A stretch of 7,906 nucleotides of DNA from Candidatus Bipolaricaulota bacterium (GTDB taxonomy: Bacteria > Bipolaricaulota > Bipolaricaulia > RBG-16-55-9 > DRXL01). The stretch lies in the NCBI GenBank assembly GCA_025057405.1, contig JANWXV010000021.1, positions 1 to 7,906 on the forward strand. Direction: 5' to 3'. Positions 1 through 6,886 of this stretch are shown here, one piece after another. The translations under genes and the position numbers were made by a program. The stretch's first letter is position 1. Every line of letters begins with the position of its first letter. Under the pieces are notes generated by a model. The model was not told the DNA's origin and did not search any database. It saw only the letters and a program-made list of their open reading frames with translations.

Positions 1-810
1 CAAGAGCACAAAGAGCGCATACGCAATCGAAAGATGCGAGATGGGCATGAACGCCCGCAGCGCGAAGAGAAAGAAGACTTGGGGACGCAGATAGAGCAAG
101 AACGTCGCCAGCAGCGTAAGCAAGAAAGCCGCCCACGTCGCGCGCTGATGCTCTTGGAACGCGTTATGAACGTCTTCTTCGACTTCGCGCATCTTGGCTT
201 CGGCGACTCCCAGCGCGTGCTTCCACGGCAAGTGCCGTTTTAGCCAACCCAACAGCCGCGTCAGCCACAGCCGCCCTCCCATAAAATTGATCGCGGCTAG
301 GGCCACAAAGAGCGCGAAGATCAAATTCCCCACGATCATCACGCCCATCTCGTCCAGGGGCAAGAGCTTCGTGGCGGCTGCATAATAAAATCCCAAATAG
401 ACAAACGCCAGCAGCGACAGCCCTTCTAAAAGCTTAGAGACCAAGAGGGTAGCCACGACGCGCGTGGCGCGGTGCGCGCCCTCTTGCTCCTTGACGATGA
501 GAAAGACGCTCGCCGGTTCCCCCCCAAAATACATCGAGGGCGTCAGATACGTAATCGCAAAGCCGCTCAGCCGTGCCCACCACGTCGTCCACCAGCTCAC
601 GCGCACCCCGTACGCCCTCAAGATCACCCACCAACTCGAAGTCCAGCAAGCCATCGTCAGAAACGCAATGGCTACGAGCGAGAGATAGCCCCAAAGCCCC
701 AAGCGCACAATCTGCTCCCAGACGCGCTCCGGGCCGATATAATAGAGAATACCCCCTAACAGCCCTACACCCACTAAGATCGACAGCACAACTAAAGAAC
801 GACGACGCAC
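1..810 (-). CDS. Flippase-like integral membrane protein (lysylphosphatidylglycerol synthase TM region / UPF0104 family), C-terminus missing
   Basis: Only the first 270 residues are present; the frame is open to the left edge. The protein begins with a short Arg-rich N-terminus (MRRRS) and a hydrophobic helix at about residues 6-25. Further hydrophobic segments lie at about 39-64, 121-146, 157-177, 225-250 and 258-270, with a charged stretch at about 187-224. The run YLTPSMYFGGEPASVFLI (88-105) matches the conserved TP...GGEP block I associate with PF03706, found in MprF-type flippase domains and in stand-alone YbhN-like proteins. Known members act in lipid or glycolipid handling in the membrane; the substrate here is unknown. 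The start is GTG at 810, because the overlapping ATG at 812 opens a frame that stops after six codons. A Shine-Dalgarno AGGAG lies 6 bases upstream. It follows the phosphatase-like gene by 9 bases and is last in the visible part of the leftward operon. Family call is fairly sure; transport direction and lipid are inference. Confidence 0.85.
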   Translation of the reverse strand, partial: MRRRSLVVLSILVGVGLLGGILYYIGPERVWEQIVRLGLWGYLSLVAIAFLTMACWTSSWWVILRAYGVRVSWWTTWWARLSGFAITYLTPSMYFGGEPASVFLIVKEQEGAHRATRVVATLLVSKLLEGLSLLAFVYLGFYYAAATKLLPLDEMGVMIVGNLIFALFVALAAINFMGGRLWLTRLLGWLKRHLPWKHALGVAEAKMREVEEDVHNAFQEHQRATWAAFLLTLLATFLLYLRPQVFFLFALRAFMPISHLSIAYALFVLL

Positions 811-814
811 ATTG

Positions 815-821
815 CTCTCCT
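815..821 (-). promoter_or_regulatory. Ribosome binding site of the flippase-like gene, embedded in the upstream stop codon
   Basis: On the minus strand the stop codon TAG (822-820) of the phosphatase-like gene runs straight into AGGAGAG. The core AGGAG is 6 bases from the GTG start at 810. The site decides for GTG over the overlapping ATG at 812 and implies that translation of the two genes is closely linked. Confidence 0.7.
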
Positions 822-2454
822 AGACGTATCCCAAGTTTCTCAAACGCCGGCGAATCTCCTCTTCCCACTGGGCATCGGGTCTTTGGGAATCGCGCCCGCG
901 ACGGGGCTGAGCGACTAAATCGCTCGTTCTCTTCTCGCGGAAGAGGCCCGCCGGGACGCGCCCGTCCAAGCCCGCCGGTACGGGCAACTCCAACGCCGTC
1001 ACAATGATCGGGAAGAGATCCGTGATCTGTAAGTTCGAGACAAAGCCCTGAGCTTGGCAGATATTCTCCCCCGCGGCGATGAAGACCCCCTCCATGCGAT
1101 GCCACCCCGATCCCGCATAGGTCCAGCCTACTGTTTTATTGTCTATAAACTCCGTAGTCCCTACAGCCATCGCGCCCTCTTGGGGGACTAGGATCAGCTC
1201 CGGCGCACGAGACAAAGACTCGCCGTGATAGACTTCTTCTTTGCGGTATATCCGCGCAAAGAGTCGTTCACCCGAGAGGGGGTTGCGCAGCTCCTTGAGC
1301 TTGGCGGCGATCTCTTCGATCAGAGAGTTTGCACTCTCGGGAGCGACGCAGCCCTGCGGCTCGCGCCCTCGCAGATTGAGATAGATCTGCCCGACGTTCC
1401 CGTGCGAATACGCTCTTGTCTTGAGCCAGTCTATATTCTGCATAGACAAGAAGAACCGCCCAAAGAGCTCGTGCATCGCGGCGTGTCGCAATTGCGATCC
1501 CCACCCCAAGACGCCTAGCCTGTCTAGCCAGACGTAGAGATTCGCCGGGGTCAGTCCGGTCTTCCAGCAGAGCCATTTCAGCCGCGTCGCCAGATCGCTC
1601 TTCAGTTTCAAATAGCCCTCTTGGTAGAGCCAGCAGTTCAGATAGATATTATAATAAAGCGGGCCAAAGCCGTGATCGGAGATGACCAAGAGCGTGTCTT
1701 GCTCTGAAAGCTCGCGCCGGAGTTCTCCAACAGCAGCGTCGGCGTGCTGATAGACCTCTAAGATCGGGTTGCCCCTGACCCACCCGCCGTGATAGCGCGG
1801 ACGCTTGATGTTATCTAACAGATGCCACATCTGATGCTGCACCGAATCGGTCTCCATAATGTGCAGCATAAAGAAGTCCCAGGGGCGAGTGCGCATCAGA
1901 TAGCGCGCGATTTGTAAGCGGCGCTCAATATTCGCTTTGAGATGGCCCAGCCATCTGCGCGCAACATAGCGCCCTTTCCAATGTTCGGGCATGACGGGGT
2001 AGGAGCCGACGGCTCGCTCGATCTCGTCTTTGAGTTCTGGGGGAGACGCGTAGTTTTCGTCTGAGGGCGTCAGCAAGTCTGTCAGCAGAAAGCCGTTCAC
2101 GGGGCGAGCGGGATAGCTGACGGGCACGCCCATCACGCCGACGCGCTTGCCGTAGCGACTGAGATACTCCCACAAGGTCTCTTGAGGGATAGAGCGCGCG
2201 CTGATCGGGACGAGCTTGTAGCTGCGCTCATCACGGGTGAGCCAATCGAAGTGTCCGTGTCGCCCCGGCTGCACCCCTGTCTGAAAGCTCGTCCACGCGG
2301 CTCCCGTAATCGGGGGAAGGGTGCTCTCCAGGCGAGCCGATGCACCGCTCTCCAAGAGCGCTCTCAGATGAGGCAAGCGATTCTCTCTGGCCCACGGCTC
2401 GATGAGATCCAAAGTTGCCCCGTCGAGGGCAATGACCAACACGCGTCGGTTCAT
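820..2454 (-). CDS. Alkaline phosphatase superfamily protein (type I phosphodiesterase / nucleotide pyrophosphatase-like), 544 aa
   Basis: Full-length two-metal phosphoester enzyme of the nucleotide pyrophosphatase/phosphodiesterase fold (PF01663-like). All seven expected active-site residues can be placed: Asp11 (VIALDGATLDL), nucleophile Thr50 (PPITGAAWTSFQTG, eight residues before the conserved TG), Asp203 and His207 (TDSVQH), Asp260-His261 (VISDHGFGP) and His452 (GSGWHRMEG). It should therefore hydrolyse or transfer a phosphoester; the substrate cannot be read from sequence. There is no signal peptide or membrane helix, so it appears cytoplasmic, unlike LtaS- or EptA-type lipid phosphotransferases. 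The C-terminal tail (about 505-544) is rich in Arg, Asp and Glu. The start is ATG 2454, giving MNRRVLVIALDG with AAGGAG 5 bases upstream; a longer in-frame start at 2559 would add 35 residues with no family resemblance. Its start overlaps the GT2 stop as ATGA. Proteins of this kind often sit in polysaccharide or glycolipid clusters, fitting its neighbours. Confidence 0.85.
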   Translation of the reverse strand: MNRRVLVIALDGATLDLIEPWARENRLPHLRALLESGASARLESTLPPITGAAWTSFQTGVQPGRHGHFDWLTRDERSYKLVPISARSIPQETLWEYLSRYGKRVGVMGVPVSYPARPVNGFLLTDLLTPSDENYASPPELKDEIERAVGSYPVMPEHWKGRYVARRWLGHLKANIERRLQIARYLMRTRPWDFFMLHIMETDSVQHQMWHLLDNIKRPRYHGGWVRGNPILEVYQHADAAVGELRRELSEQDTLLVISDHGFGPLYYNIYLNCWLYQEGYLKLKSDLATRLKWLCWKTGLTPANLYVWLDRLGVLGWGSQLRHAAMHELFGRFFLSMQNIDWLKTRAYSHGNVGQIYLNLRGREPQGCVAPESANSLIEEIAAKLKELRNPLSGERLFARIYRKEEVYHGESLSRAPELILVPQEGAMAVGTTEFIDNKTVGWTYAGSGWHRMEGVFIAAGENICQAQGFVSNLQITDLFPIIVTALELPVPAGLDGRVPAGLFREKRTSDLVAQPRRGRDSQRPDAQWEEEIRRRLRNLGYV

Positions 2455-3206
2455 GTTGTCTCCTTCGGTTTCTCGCTCACGTTTTCTAAATCTTCGGTCT
2501 CGCGCTTGAGCACAAACGCCTTGAGCGCGTTGCGCGTGTAAAACAGAACAGTCCGCCAAAACCCTAAGCGATTATAACGACGCGCGGAGGCATAGACCAC
2601 CAATCTTTTGTCATAGCGCACGGTGCCGAGCTGGCGCAAGCGCCGTGTGATCTCGTGGTCTTCGAGGGCTTTGAGCTTCGTATTGAAGCCCCCAACGGCT
2701 AAGAACGCGCTGCGCCGCACCGCGAAATTCGAGCCAATCACGTTGTGCCACCCCAGCCAACGCCCCACGAGCGTGAACAGATCGTTCATCACGGGATGCG
2801 CGTACTTCCAGAACCAGCGCCCCGGCCCCGCAAAATCGCGCAAGCGCACTGGCCCGTAGATTTGCACTAAATTTGCGTCTTGGGCGAAAGCCTCGACGAT
2901 GCGCGCGGCCCAGCGAGGGGGATAATGAGCGTCGGCGTCGGCGCTGGCGATGATCTCACCCCGAGCGCTCATAAACGCCGTCTGGCGCGCCCAGCTCACG
3001 CCCTTGCGCGGCTCGTGCACGATCACCATCGGCCAACGCGACACGGTCGCCCACGCGCGCACGATCTCTTCGGTCTTGTCCGTGCACGCGTTGAGACAGA
3101 CGATGATCTCAAGCTCGCTTGAAAACTCTTGCGCGTCTAGAGAGCGCAGCGCATCTGTGATAAACGCCTCTTCGTTGTGGGCGGGGATCGCGATAGAGAG
3201 CTTCAT
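2451..3206 (-). CDS. Glycosyltransferase family 2 protein, 251 aa
   Basis: Single-domain inverting (GT-A fold) glycosyltransferase. The N-terminus MKLSIAIPAHNEE is the standard GT2 opening with the nucleotide-binding strand. IIVCLNACTDKT (35-44 region) follows the usual pattern for the diphosphate-sugar pocket. SADADAHYPP (88-97; Asp90 and Asp92) is the DXD-type metal and donor site. GSNFAVRRSAF (158-168) and LEDHEITRRL (181-190) match the acceptor and catalytic-base regions. There is no convincing membrane helix; the C-terminal segment around 213-235 (basic and aromatic) could lie on the membrane surface. About 250 residues is normal for soluble members. It probably adds one sugar to a lipid or glycan acceptor; donor and acceptor are unknown. 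The start ATG 3206 overlaps the preceding gene's TGA as ATGA, and no Shine-Dalgarno is visible upstream, so it probably relies on translational coupling. Family call is sure; specificity is not. Confidence 0.93.
   Translation of the reverse strand: MKLSIAIPAHNEEAFITDALRSLDAQEFSSELEIIVCLNACTDKTEEIVRAWATVSRWPMVIVHEPRKGVSWARQTAFMSARGEIIASADADAHYPPRWAARIVEAFAQDANLVQIYGPVRLRDFAGPGRWFWKYAHPVMNDLFTLVGRWLGWHNVIGSNFAVRRSAFLAVGGFNTKLKALEDHEITRRLRQLGTVRYDKRLVVYASARRYNRLGFWRTVLFYTRNALKAFVLKRETEDLENVSEKPKETT
2460..2465 (-). promoter_or_regulatory. Ribosome binding site of the phosphatase-like gene
   Basis: AAGGAG on the minus strand, 5 bases before ATG 2454 and inside the 3' end of the glycosyltransferase-2 gene. 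It supports the internal start (MNRRVLVIALDG) over the longer reading frame beginning at 2559. Confidence 0.7.
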
Positions 3207-4237
3207 AGAGACGAAGAAGCCGGCACGGCAGCTCCTTCTAAGATAAGCGCGTACAGCTCTTTCAAGCGGCGGCCCACAACGGGGAGGCTGCTCTGCTCAG
3301 CCAGCGCTTCGGCGGCCAACGAGAGCCGCTGCCATTCGCGGGGGTCTTGCGCAAGTGCACGAATCTGCGCGACGAACTCTTCGACAGACCCCCCCAAGCG
3401 CGCGTTGATGCCGTCTGCGAGCCAGCCCCGATACTCCGGGATGTCGCGCACGACCAACGGTCGCCCCAGCGAGAGCGCCTCCAGCAAGACCATCGGTTGA
3501 TTCTCCCGAAACGACGGGAGAAAACAGAGATCGCCCGCCGAAAACGCCGCGGGCGTATCTACCACAAAGCCGGGCATCTTCACATTGGGGGGCTTAGTTT
3601 CCAAAGCTTTGTGCATCTCGGGATAGAACGTCATAAACTTGGGCCACAGGTGCCCGAACCAGACAAAATCAAGCGCTGGGAGTCGCCGTGCGGCTTCTAA
3701 GAAATCTAAGATCCCCTTGCGCGGGATGACGTTGCCCGCGCTGAAGACCGTGAAGCGCTTCAATTGCAACAGCTCGCGATAGTGCCGACGCTTTTCTAGG
3801 TCGAACTTGAACTTCTGGCGATCTACAGCGTTGCTGACGACGAAGATGGGCTTGGAGATCCCTTGGGCTTGAAGCTGCTCGCGCGCGTATGGCGAGCACG
3901 TCATCACCGCGTCGCTCGATTCATAAAAATAATAGAGATATTTTTCGTAAAGCCCAGAGATAGAGTTGACGAGCGTGAAGCTGTCTTCGAAGTCGTGCGC
4001 ACCGATGCTGTGCGCGTGCGCGATCACTTTCACGCCCAGACGCTGGGCGCGCTTGAGATAGAAGAGCGATTTTGGCCCAAAGAAGTGCAGATGCAACAGA
4101 TCGTAATCGTCGCGCGCGGGGTCGTCCACGACCTCCACGCCGGCGCTCTGCAGCGCGCGGCGCTGCTGCTCGAACGCTGTTCTAAAGCCGGATTTGGCCA
4201 CCATCTCTGCGGCTTCTAAATAGAGACAGACTCTCAT
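3203..4237 (-). CDS. Glycosyltransferase family 4 protein (distal copy of a tandem pair), 344 aa
   Basis: Retaining GT-B-fold glycosyltransferase. The N-terminal acceptor half carries LLHLHFFGP (47-55) and KVIAHAHSIGA, followed by LYEKYLYYFYESSDAVMTCS. The C-terminal donor half has VFSAGNVIPRKGI (donor-phosphate loop with Arg-Lys) and the EX7E motif in FRENQPMVLLEA, whose two Glu contact the nucleotide sugar. Length is typical for GT4. No membrane helices are seen; such enzymes usually work at the inner face of the membrane. By hand alignment it is roughly 55-60% identical to the next gene upstream in the operon, most strongly around the donor loop and DFVWFGHLW, so the two arose by tandem duplication. 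The residues between the EX7E glutamates differ (NQPMVLL here, THGLVLL in the sister), hinting at a different sugar or linkage. The start ATG 4237 overlaps the previous TGA as ATGA and has GAAGGG 8 bases upstream. The AHAHS-type N-terminal half recalls Firmicutes glycolipid synthases from memory, which is a weak lead. Confidence 0.93.
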   Translation of the reverse strand: MRVCLYLEAAEMVAKSGFRTAFEQQRRALQSAGVEVVDDPARDDYDLLHLHFFGPKSLFYLKRAQRLGVKVIAHAHSIGAHDFEDSFTLVNSISGLYEKYLYYFYESSDAVMTCSPYAREQLQAQGISKPIFVVSNAVDRQKFKFDLEKRRHYRELLQLKRFTVFSAGNVIPRKGILDFLEAARRLPALDFVWFGHLWPKFMTFYPEMHKALETKPPNVKMPGFVVDTPAAFSAGDLCFLPSFRENQPMVLLEALSLGRPLVVRDIPEYRGWLADGINARLGGSVEEFVAQIRALAQDPREWQRLSLAAEALAEQSSLPVVGRRLKELYALILEGAAVPASSSL

Positions 4238-5259
4238 CTTAATTTCCCTTCTTTCCCATCTAGGATCTTCTGATACAGCTCATGCAGGCGCTGCCCCACG
4301 CGGTCGAGCGCATGCGCCTCGGCCAGCGCGCGGGCCGCCCCCCCTAAACGCTTCTGCAATGGTGCATCCCCTGCCAGTCGTTCCACTCGATCACAGAACT
4401 CCTCGACGGTCTTGCCCTTTAAGCAGTTGACTCCATCGGTGAATCCCAACGATTGATATTCGGGCAGATCGCGCAGGACGATCGGGCGCTCCAGAGCAGC
4501 TGCTTCTAAGAGCACCAGACCGTGTGTCTCCCCGTACGAGAGATAGAGCAAGAGATCCCCGGCCGCGTAAGCCGCGGGGGTATCTTCGACAAAGCCGGGC
4601 ATTCTCACGTTCTTCGGGCGAGATTCTAACGCGTCATTCATCTCGCTGTCGTACGCCAAGAACTTCCCCCATAGGTGCCCGAACCAGACGAAATCGAACT
4701 TTTTCAGTCGGCGCGCTACTTCAATAAAATCAATAATCCCCTTGCGGGGGATGACGTTGCCCGCGCAGAAGACCGTGAAGCGCTTCAACCCCAGCTGGGC
4801 ACGGCTCTCGGCCCGCTTGTGCGGATCAAAACGAAAGCGCTCTAAGTCCACGCCGTTGCTGATGACATAAATGGGCGTGCGAATCCCCTGAGCTTCTAGG
4901 AGCTTCTGAGCGTGTTCCGAGGGCGTGAAGATCGCGTCGCTCTGTTCGTAAAAATACTGAAGATAGCGTTCGTAGAGGGGCGCGAGCGTATTGGAGAGCG
5001 TGAAGCTGTCTTTGAGGTCATACGCGCCGACGCTGTGCGCGTGCGCGATCACTTTCTTGCCCTGCTGCTTAGCTTTGATAAGATTATAAAACGAGAGCGG
5101 GCCGAACCAGTGCAGATGCAGAATATCGTAGTCGTCGTTGGGATCGGTCGTGACTTGCAAGTCTTGCTGTTGGAGCGCTCGAAGTTGCTGAAGAAACGCG
5201 GTGCGAAACCCCGAACGCCCGATGACGCTCTCGGCCTCCAGATAGAGACAGACCCTCAT
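4234..5259 (-). CDS. Glycosyltransferase family 4 protein (guaA-proximal copy of a tandem pair), 341 aa
   Basis: GT-B-fold retaining glycosyltransferase and paralogue of the gene that follows it. Visible motifs: MRVCLYLEAESVIGRSGFRTAF at the N-terminus, ILHLHWFGP, KVIAHAHSVGAYDLKDSFTL, LAPLYERYLQYFYEQSDAIFTPSEHA, the donor loop VFCAGNVIPRKGI, DFVWFGHLWGKF, and a canonical EX7E in GETHGLVLLEA. It keeps the common GET form, where its sister has REN, so it looks the more family-typical of the two. No membrane segment or signal peptide. Two starts are possible: ATG 5265 (MGMRV...) and ATG 5259 (MRV...). I chose 5259 because it matches the paralogue's N-terminus exactly and creates the same ATGA overlap with the preceding stop as the other operon junctions; 5265 would add two residues and overlap guaA by 10 bases. 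No Shine-Dalgarno precedes either, so coupling to guaA translation is likely. It probably attaches an early sugar to a lipid acceptor (inference). Confidence 0.92.
   Translation of the reverse strand: MRVCLYLEAESVIGRSGFRTAFLQQLRALQQQDLQVTTDPNDDYDILHLHWFGPLSFYNLIKAKQQGKKVIAHAHSVGAYDLKDSFTLSNTLAPLYERYLQYFYEQSDAIFTPSEHAQKLLEAQGIRTPIYVISNGVDLERFRFDPHKRAESRAQLGLKRFTVFCAGNVIPRKGIIDFIEVARRLKKFDFVWFGHLWGKFLAYDSEMNDALESRPKNVRMPGFVEDTPAAYAAGDLLLYLSYGETHGLVLLEAAALERPIVLRDLPEYQSLGFTDGVNCLKGKTVEEFCDRVERLAGDAPLQKRLGGAARALAEAHALDRVGQRLHELYQKILDGKEGKLR
4246..4251 (-). promoter_or_regulatory. Ribosome binding site of the distal GT4 gene
   Basis: GAAGGG on the minus strand, 8 bases before ATG 4237 and inside the last codons of the upstream GT4 gene. 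It suggests this gene can recruit ribosomes itself besides coupling through the ATGA overlap. Confidence 0.5.
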
Positions 5260-6809
5260 TCCCATTCGATTGTCGCGGGCGGCTTCGACGTGATGTCATA
5301 GACCACCCGCGTGACCCCCTCAACTTCGTTGGTGATGCGATTGGAGATGCGTTCCAGAACGTCGTAGGGCAGATGAACCCAATCGGCGGTCATGCCGTCG
5401 CGGCTCTCGACGGCGCGCAGGGCGACGACGTGCCCGTAGGCCCGGCCATCCCCCAAGACCGCCACCGCTCGCACGGGCAGCAAGACCGCAAAATACTGCC
5501 AAAGAGCGCGCGATAGCCCCGCGTGAGAGATCTCTTCCCGCAGAATCGCATCGACTCTCTGCAAGAGCGCGACGCGCTCGGCTGTGACCTCTCCCAAGAT
5601 GCGCACGGCCAGCCCCGGCCCCGGAAAGGGCTGCTCCCAGATGATCTCCGCGGGGATTCCCAACTCTAAGCCGATCTGACGCACTTCGTCTTTGAAGAAA
5701 TTTCTCAACGGTTCAACGATCTTAAAATTGAAGCGCTCCGGGAGGCCGCCGACGTTGTGATGGCTCTTGATTCTGTCGGCCCGGCGCGCCCCCGTGTTTG
5801 GCGCGCCGCTCTCGATCACGTCTGAGTAGATCGTCCCCTGCACCAGGACGTCTATGGGGCCTACGGTGCGCTCCAAGCGCTGGGCTTCTTCTTCAAAGAC
5901 TCTGATAAACTCAGTCCCGATGCGCTTGCGCTTCTCTTCCGGGTCGGTCACCCCCTGCAACGCCTTCAAGAAGCGCGCTTTCGCGTCTACGATCTTTAAC
6001 TCTATCCCCAAGCGCTCGAAGACTTTCTGCGTGCGCTCGACCTCCCCAAGGCGCAACAACCCGGTATCTACGAAGAGCGAGATCAAGCGCTCGCCAATGG
6101 CGCGGTGCACGAGAACGGCTGCTGTGCTGCTATCTACACCACCCGAAACCCCGATGAGCACGTGGCGCGCGTGTTCAAGCTGCTTTCGGAGATCAGAAAT
6201 GATCTCGCTCACGCGATCTGTGGGACGCCAGCGCCCTTCAAAGTGACAGATACCAAAGAGAAAGTTTTTTAAGATCTCTCGTCCCTTGGGGGTGTGCGCC
6301 ACCTCCGGGTGAAACTGAATTCCGTAGAGAAGCCCGTCGCGGCTCTTCATCGCGGCGTGGGCTACGTTGGCGGTCTTGGCAAGCGAGACGAATTCTTTGG
6401 GCAGCTCTTGGATCTCGTCGCCGTGGCTCATCCAGACTTCTTCGCGCTCCCCCAGCCCCTTTAACAGAGTGTTCTCTTGGAGGATCTCCAAGACGCTGGA
6501 ACCGTACTCGCGCTTAGCCCCCCGCAGGACTCTCCCGCCAAACTCGTGAGCCAACAATTGCATCCCGTAGCAGATCCCCAAGATCGGGATTTTCAATCTA
6601 TAGATAGCGGGGTCGAGGCGAGGGGCCTCGGGGGCATAGACGCTGGCCGGGCCTCCTGAGAGAATCAGCCCCTTGGGGGCACGACGCTCAAGCTCTTCGG
6701 CCCCGATCTCAGAAGAGACGATCTCGGCATAGACCCCCAACTCGCGCGCTAACTTAGCGATCAGTTTCGTGTACTGCGAGCCGAAATCTACGATAAGAAG
6801 AGACTCCAT
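5256..6809 (-). CDS. guaA: GMP synthetase, glutamine-hydrolysing, 517 aa
   Basis: Complete two-domain enzyme converting XMP, ATP and glutamine to GMP, the last step of de novo guanine nucleotide synthesis, in the cytosol. The N-terminal class I amidotransferase domain (about 1-190) has LILSGGPASVY (48-58), nucleophile Cys80 in LGICYGMQLLA, and the catalytic His167/Glu169 in GIQFHPEV. The ATP pyrophosphatase domain has the P-loop SGGVDSS (222-228), VDTGLLRLGE, GTIYSDVIESG (325-335) and KSHHNVGGLPE (348-358). The C-terminal dimerisation domain includes FPGPGLAVRILGEV (395-408), GDGRAYGHVVALRAVE and the invariant ending SKPPATIEWE. Length and motif order are normal, so it should be active. The start ATG 6809 gives the standard MESLLIVDFGSQYT opening, with no Shine-Dalgarno upstream. 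It heads the leftward operon, and its TGA forms an ATGA overlap with the first glycosyltransferase, an unusual partner for guaA, which more often sits beside guaB or purine genes. Confidence 0.98.
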   Translation of the reverse strand: MESLLIVDFGSQYTKLIAKLARELGVYAEIVSSEIGAEELERRAPKGLILSGGPASVYAPEAPRLDPAIYRLKIPILGICYGMQLLAHEFGGRVLRGAKREYGSSVLEILQENTLLKGLGEREEVWMSHGDEIQELPKEFVSLAKTANVAHAAMKSRDGLLYGIQFHPEVAHTPKGREILKNFLFGICHFEGRWRPTDRVSEIISDLRKQLEHARHVLIGVSGGVDSSTAAVLVHRAIGERLISLFVDTGLLRLGEVERTQKVFERLGIELKIVDAKARFLKALQGVTDPEEKRKRIGTEFIRVFEEEAQRLERTVGPIDVLVQGTIYSDVIESGAPNTGARRADRIKSHHNVGGLPERFNFKIVEPLRNFFKDEVRQIGLELGIPAEIIWEQPFPGPGLAVRILGEVTAERVALLQRVDAILREEISHAGLSRALWQYFAVLLPVRAVAVLGDGRAYGHVVALRAVESRDGMTADWVHLPYDVLERISNRITNEVEGVTRVVYDITSKPPATIEWE

Positions 6810-6851
6810 AAAGATATATTTAGTTTAACAGAGAGAGCGCCGGGGATGCAA
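6810..6851 (-). promoter_or_regulatory. Candidate promoter of the guaA-glycosyltransferase operon, with short or no leader
   Basis: The 20 bases before the guaA ATG are AT-rich within a GC-rich region. The best -10 candidate is TAAACT (6827-6822, four of six matches to TATAAT), leaving 12 bases to the ATG. A weak -35 candidate, TTGCAT (6851-6846), lies 18 bases further upstream. There is no Shine-Dalgarno, and there is no room for a purine riboswitch. The hexamer assignment is tentative because several AT-rich registers are possible. Confidence 0.4.
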
Positions 6852-6886
6852 ACACAACGTCTGTATTCTATAATCTCGTACTCTCT
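6846..6886 (+). promoter_or_regulatory. Candidate promoter of the FAU-1/RNase E/G-like gene, near-leaderless
   Basis: A perfect TATAAT (6869-6874) ends 12 bases before the ATG at 6887. Transcription would normally begin about 7 bases after the box, giving a leader of about 5 bases or none, and no Shine-Dalgarno is present. The -35 position at 17-base spacing holds ATGCAA (6846-6851), a poor match and the same segment that serves as the weak -35 of the opposite promoter. Confidence 0.5.

Noticed and set aside
434..1105. Long open frame (223 codons) on the minus strand, and a 144-codon frame at 573-1007 on the plus strand
   Set aside because: Both lie in wrong frames over the flippase-like and phosphatase-like genes. 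The translations are Arg-, Ser- and Pro-rich with no family pattern, and the true frames there show clear motifs.
2455..2559. Upstream in-frame ATG at 2559 that would lengthen the phosphatase-like protein by 35 residues
   Set aside because: The extra residues lie fully inside the GT2 gene, look like out-of-frame sequence and would put a 109-base overlap in an operon of 4-base overlaps. A good Shine-Dalgarno supports 2454.
5263..5265. Alternative start of the guaA-proximal GT4 gene at ATG 5265
   Set aside because: It adds only Met-Gly before MRVCLYLEA. The paralogue begins exactly at MRV, and start 5259 gives the same ATGA overlap as the other junctions. It is not fully excluded.
3863..5301. 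Two plus-strand frames (3863-4219 and 4912-5301) whose translations resemble each other, including REAVFEV and DAVRVRDHF
   Set aside because: They are antisense to the same part of the two duplicated GT4 genes. Their likeness is explained by the paralogy of the real genes, not by an independent conserved protein.
6810..6886. Purine riboswitch or T-box leader ahead of guaA
   Set aside because: The gap is 77 bases, shared with a divergent gene, and the likely transcription start is close to the ATG; no aptamer-like paired structure was seen.
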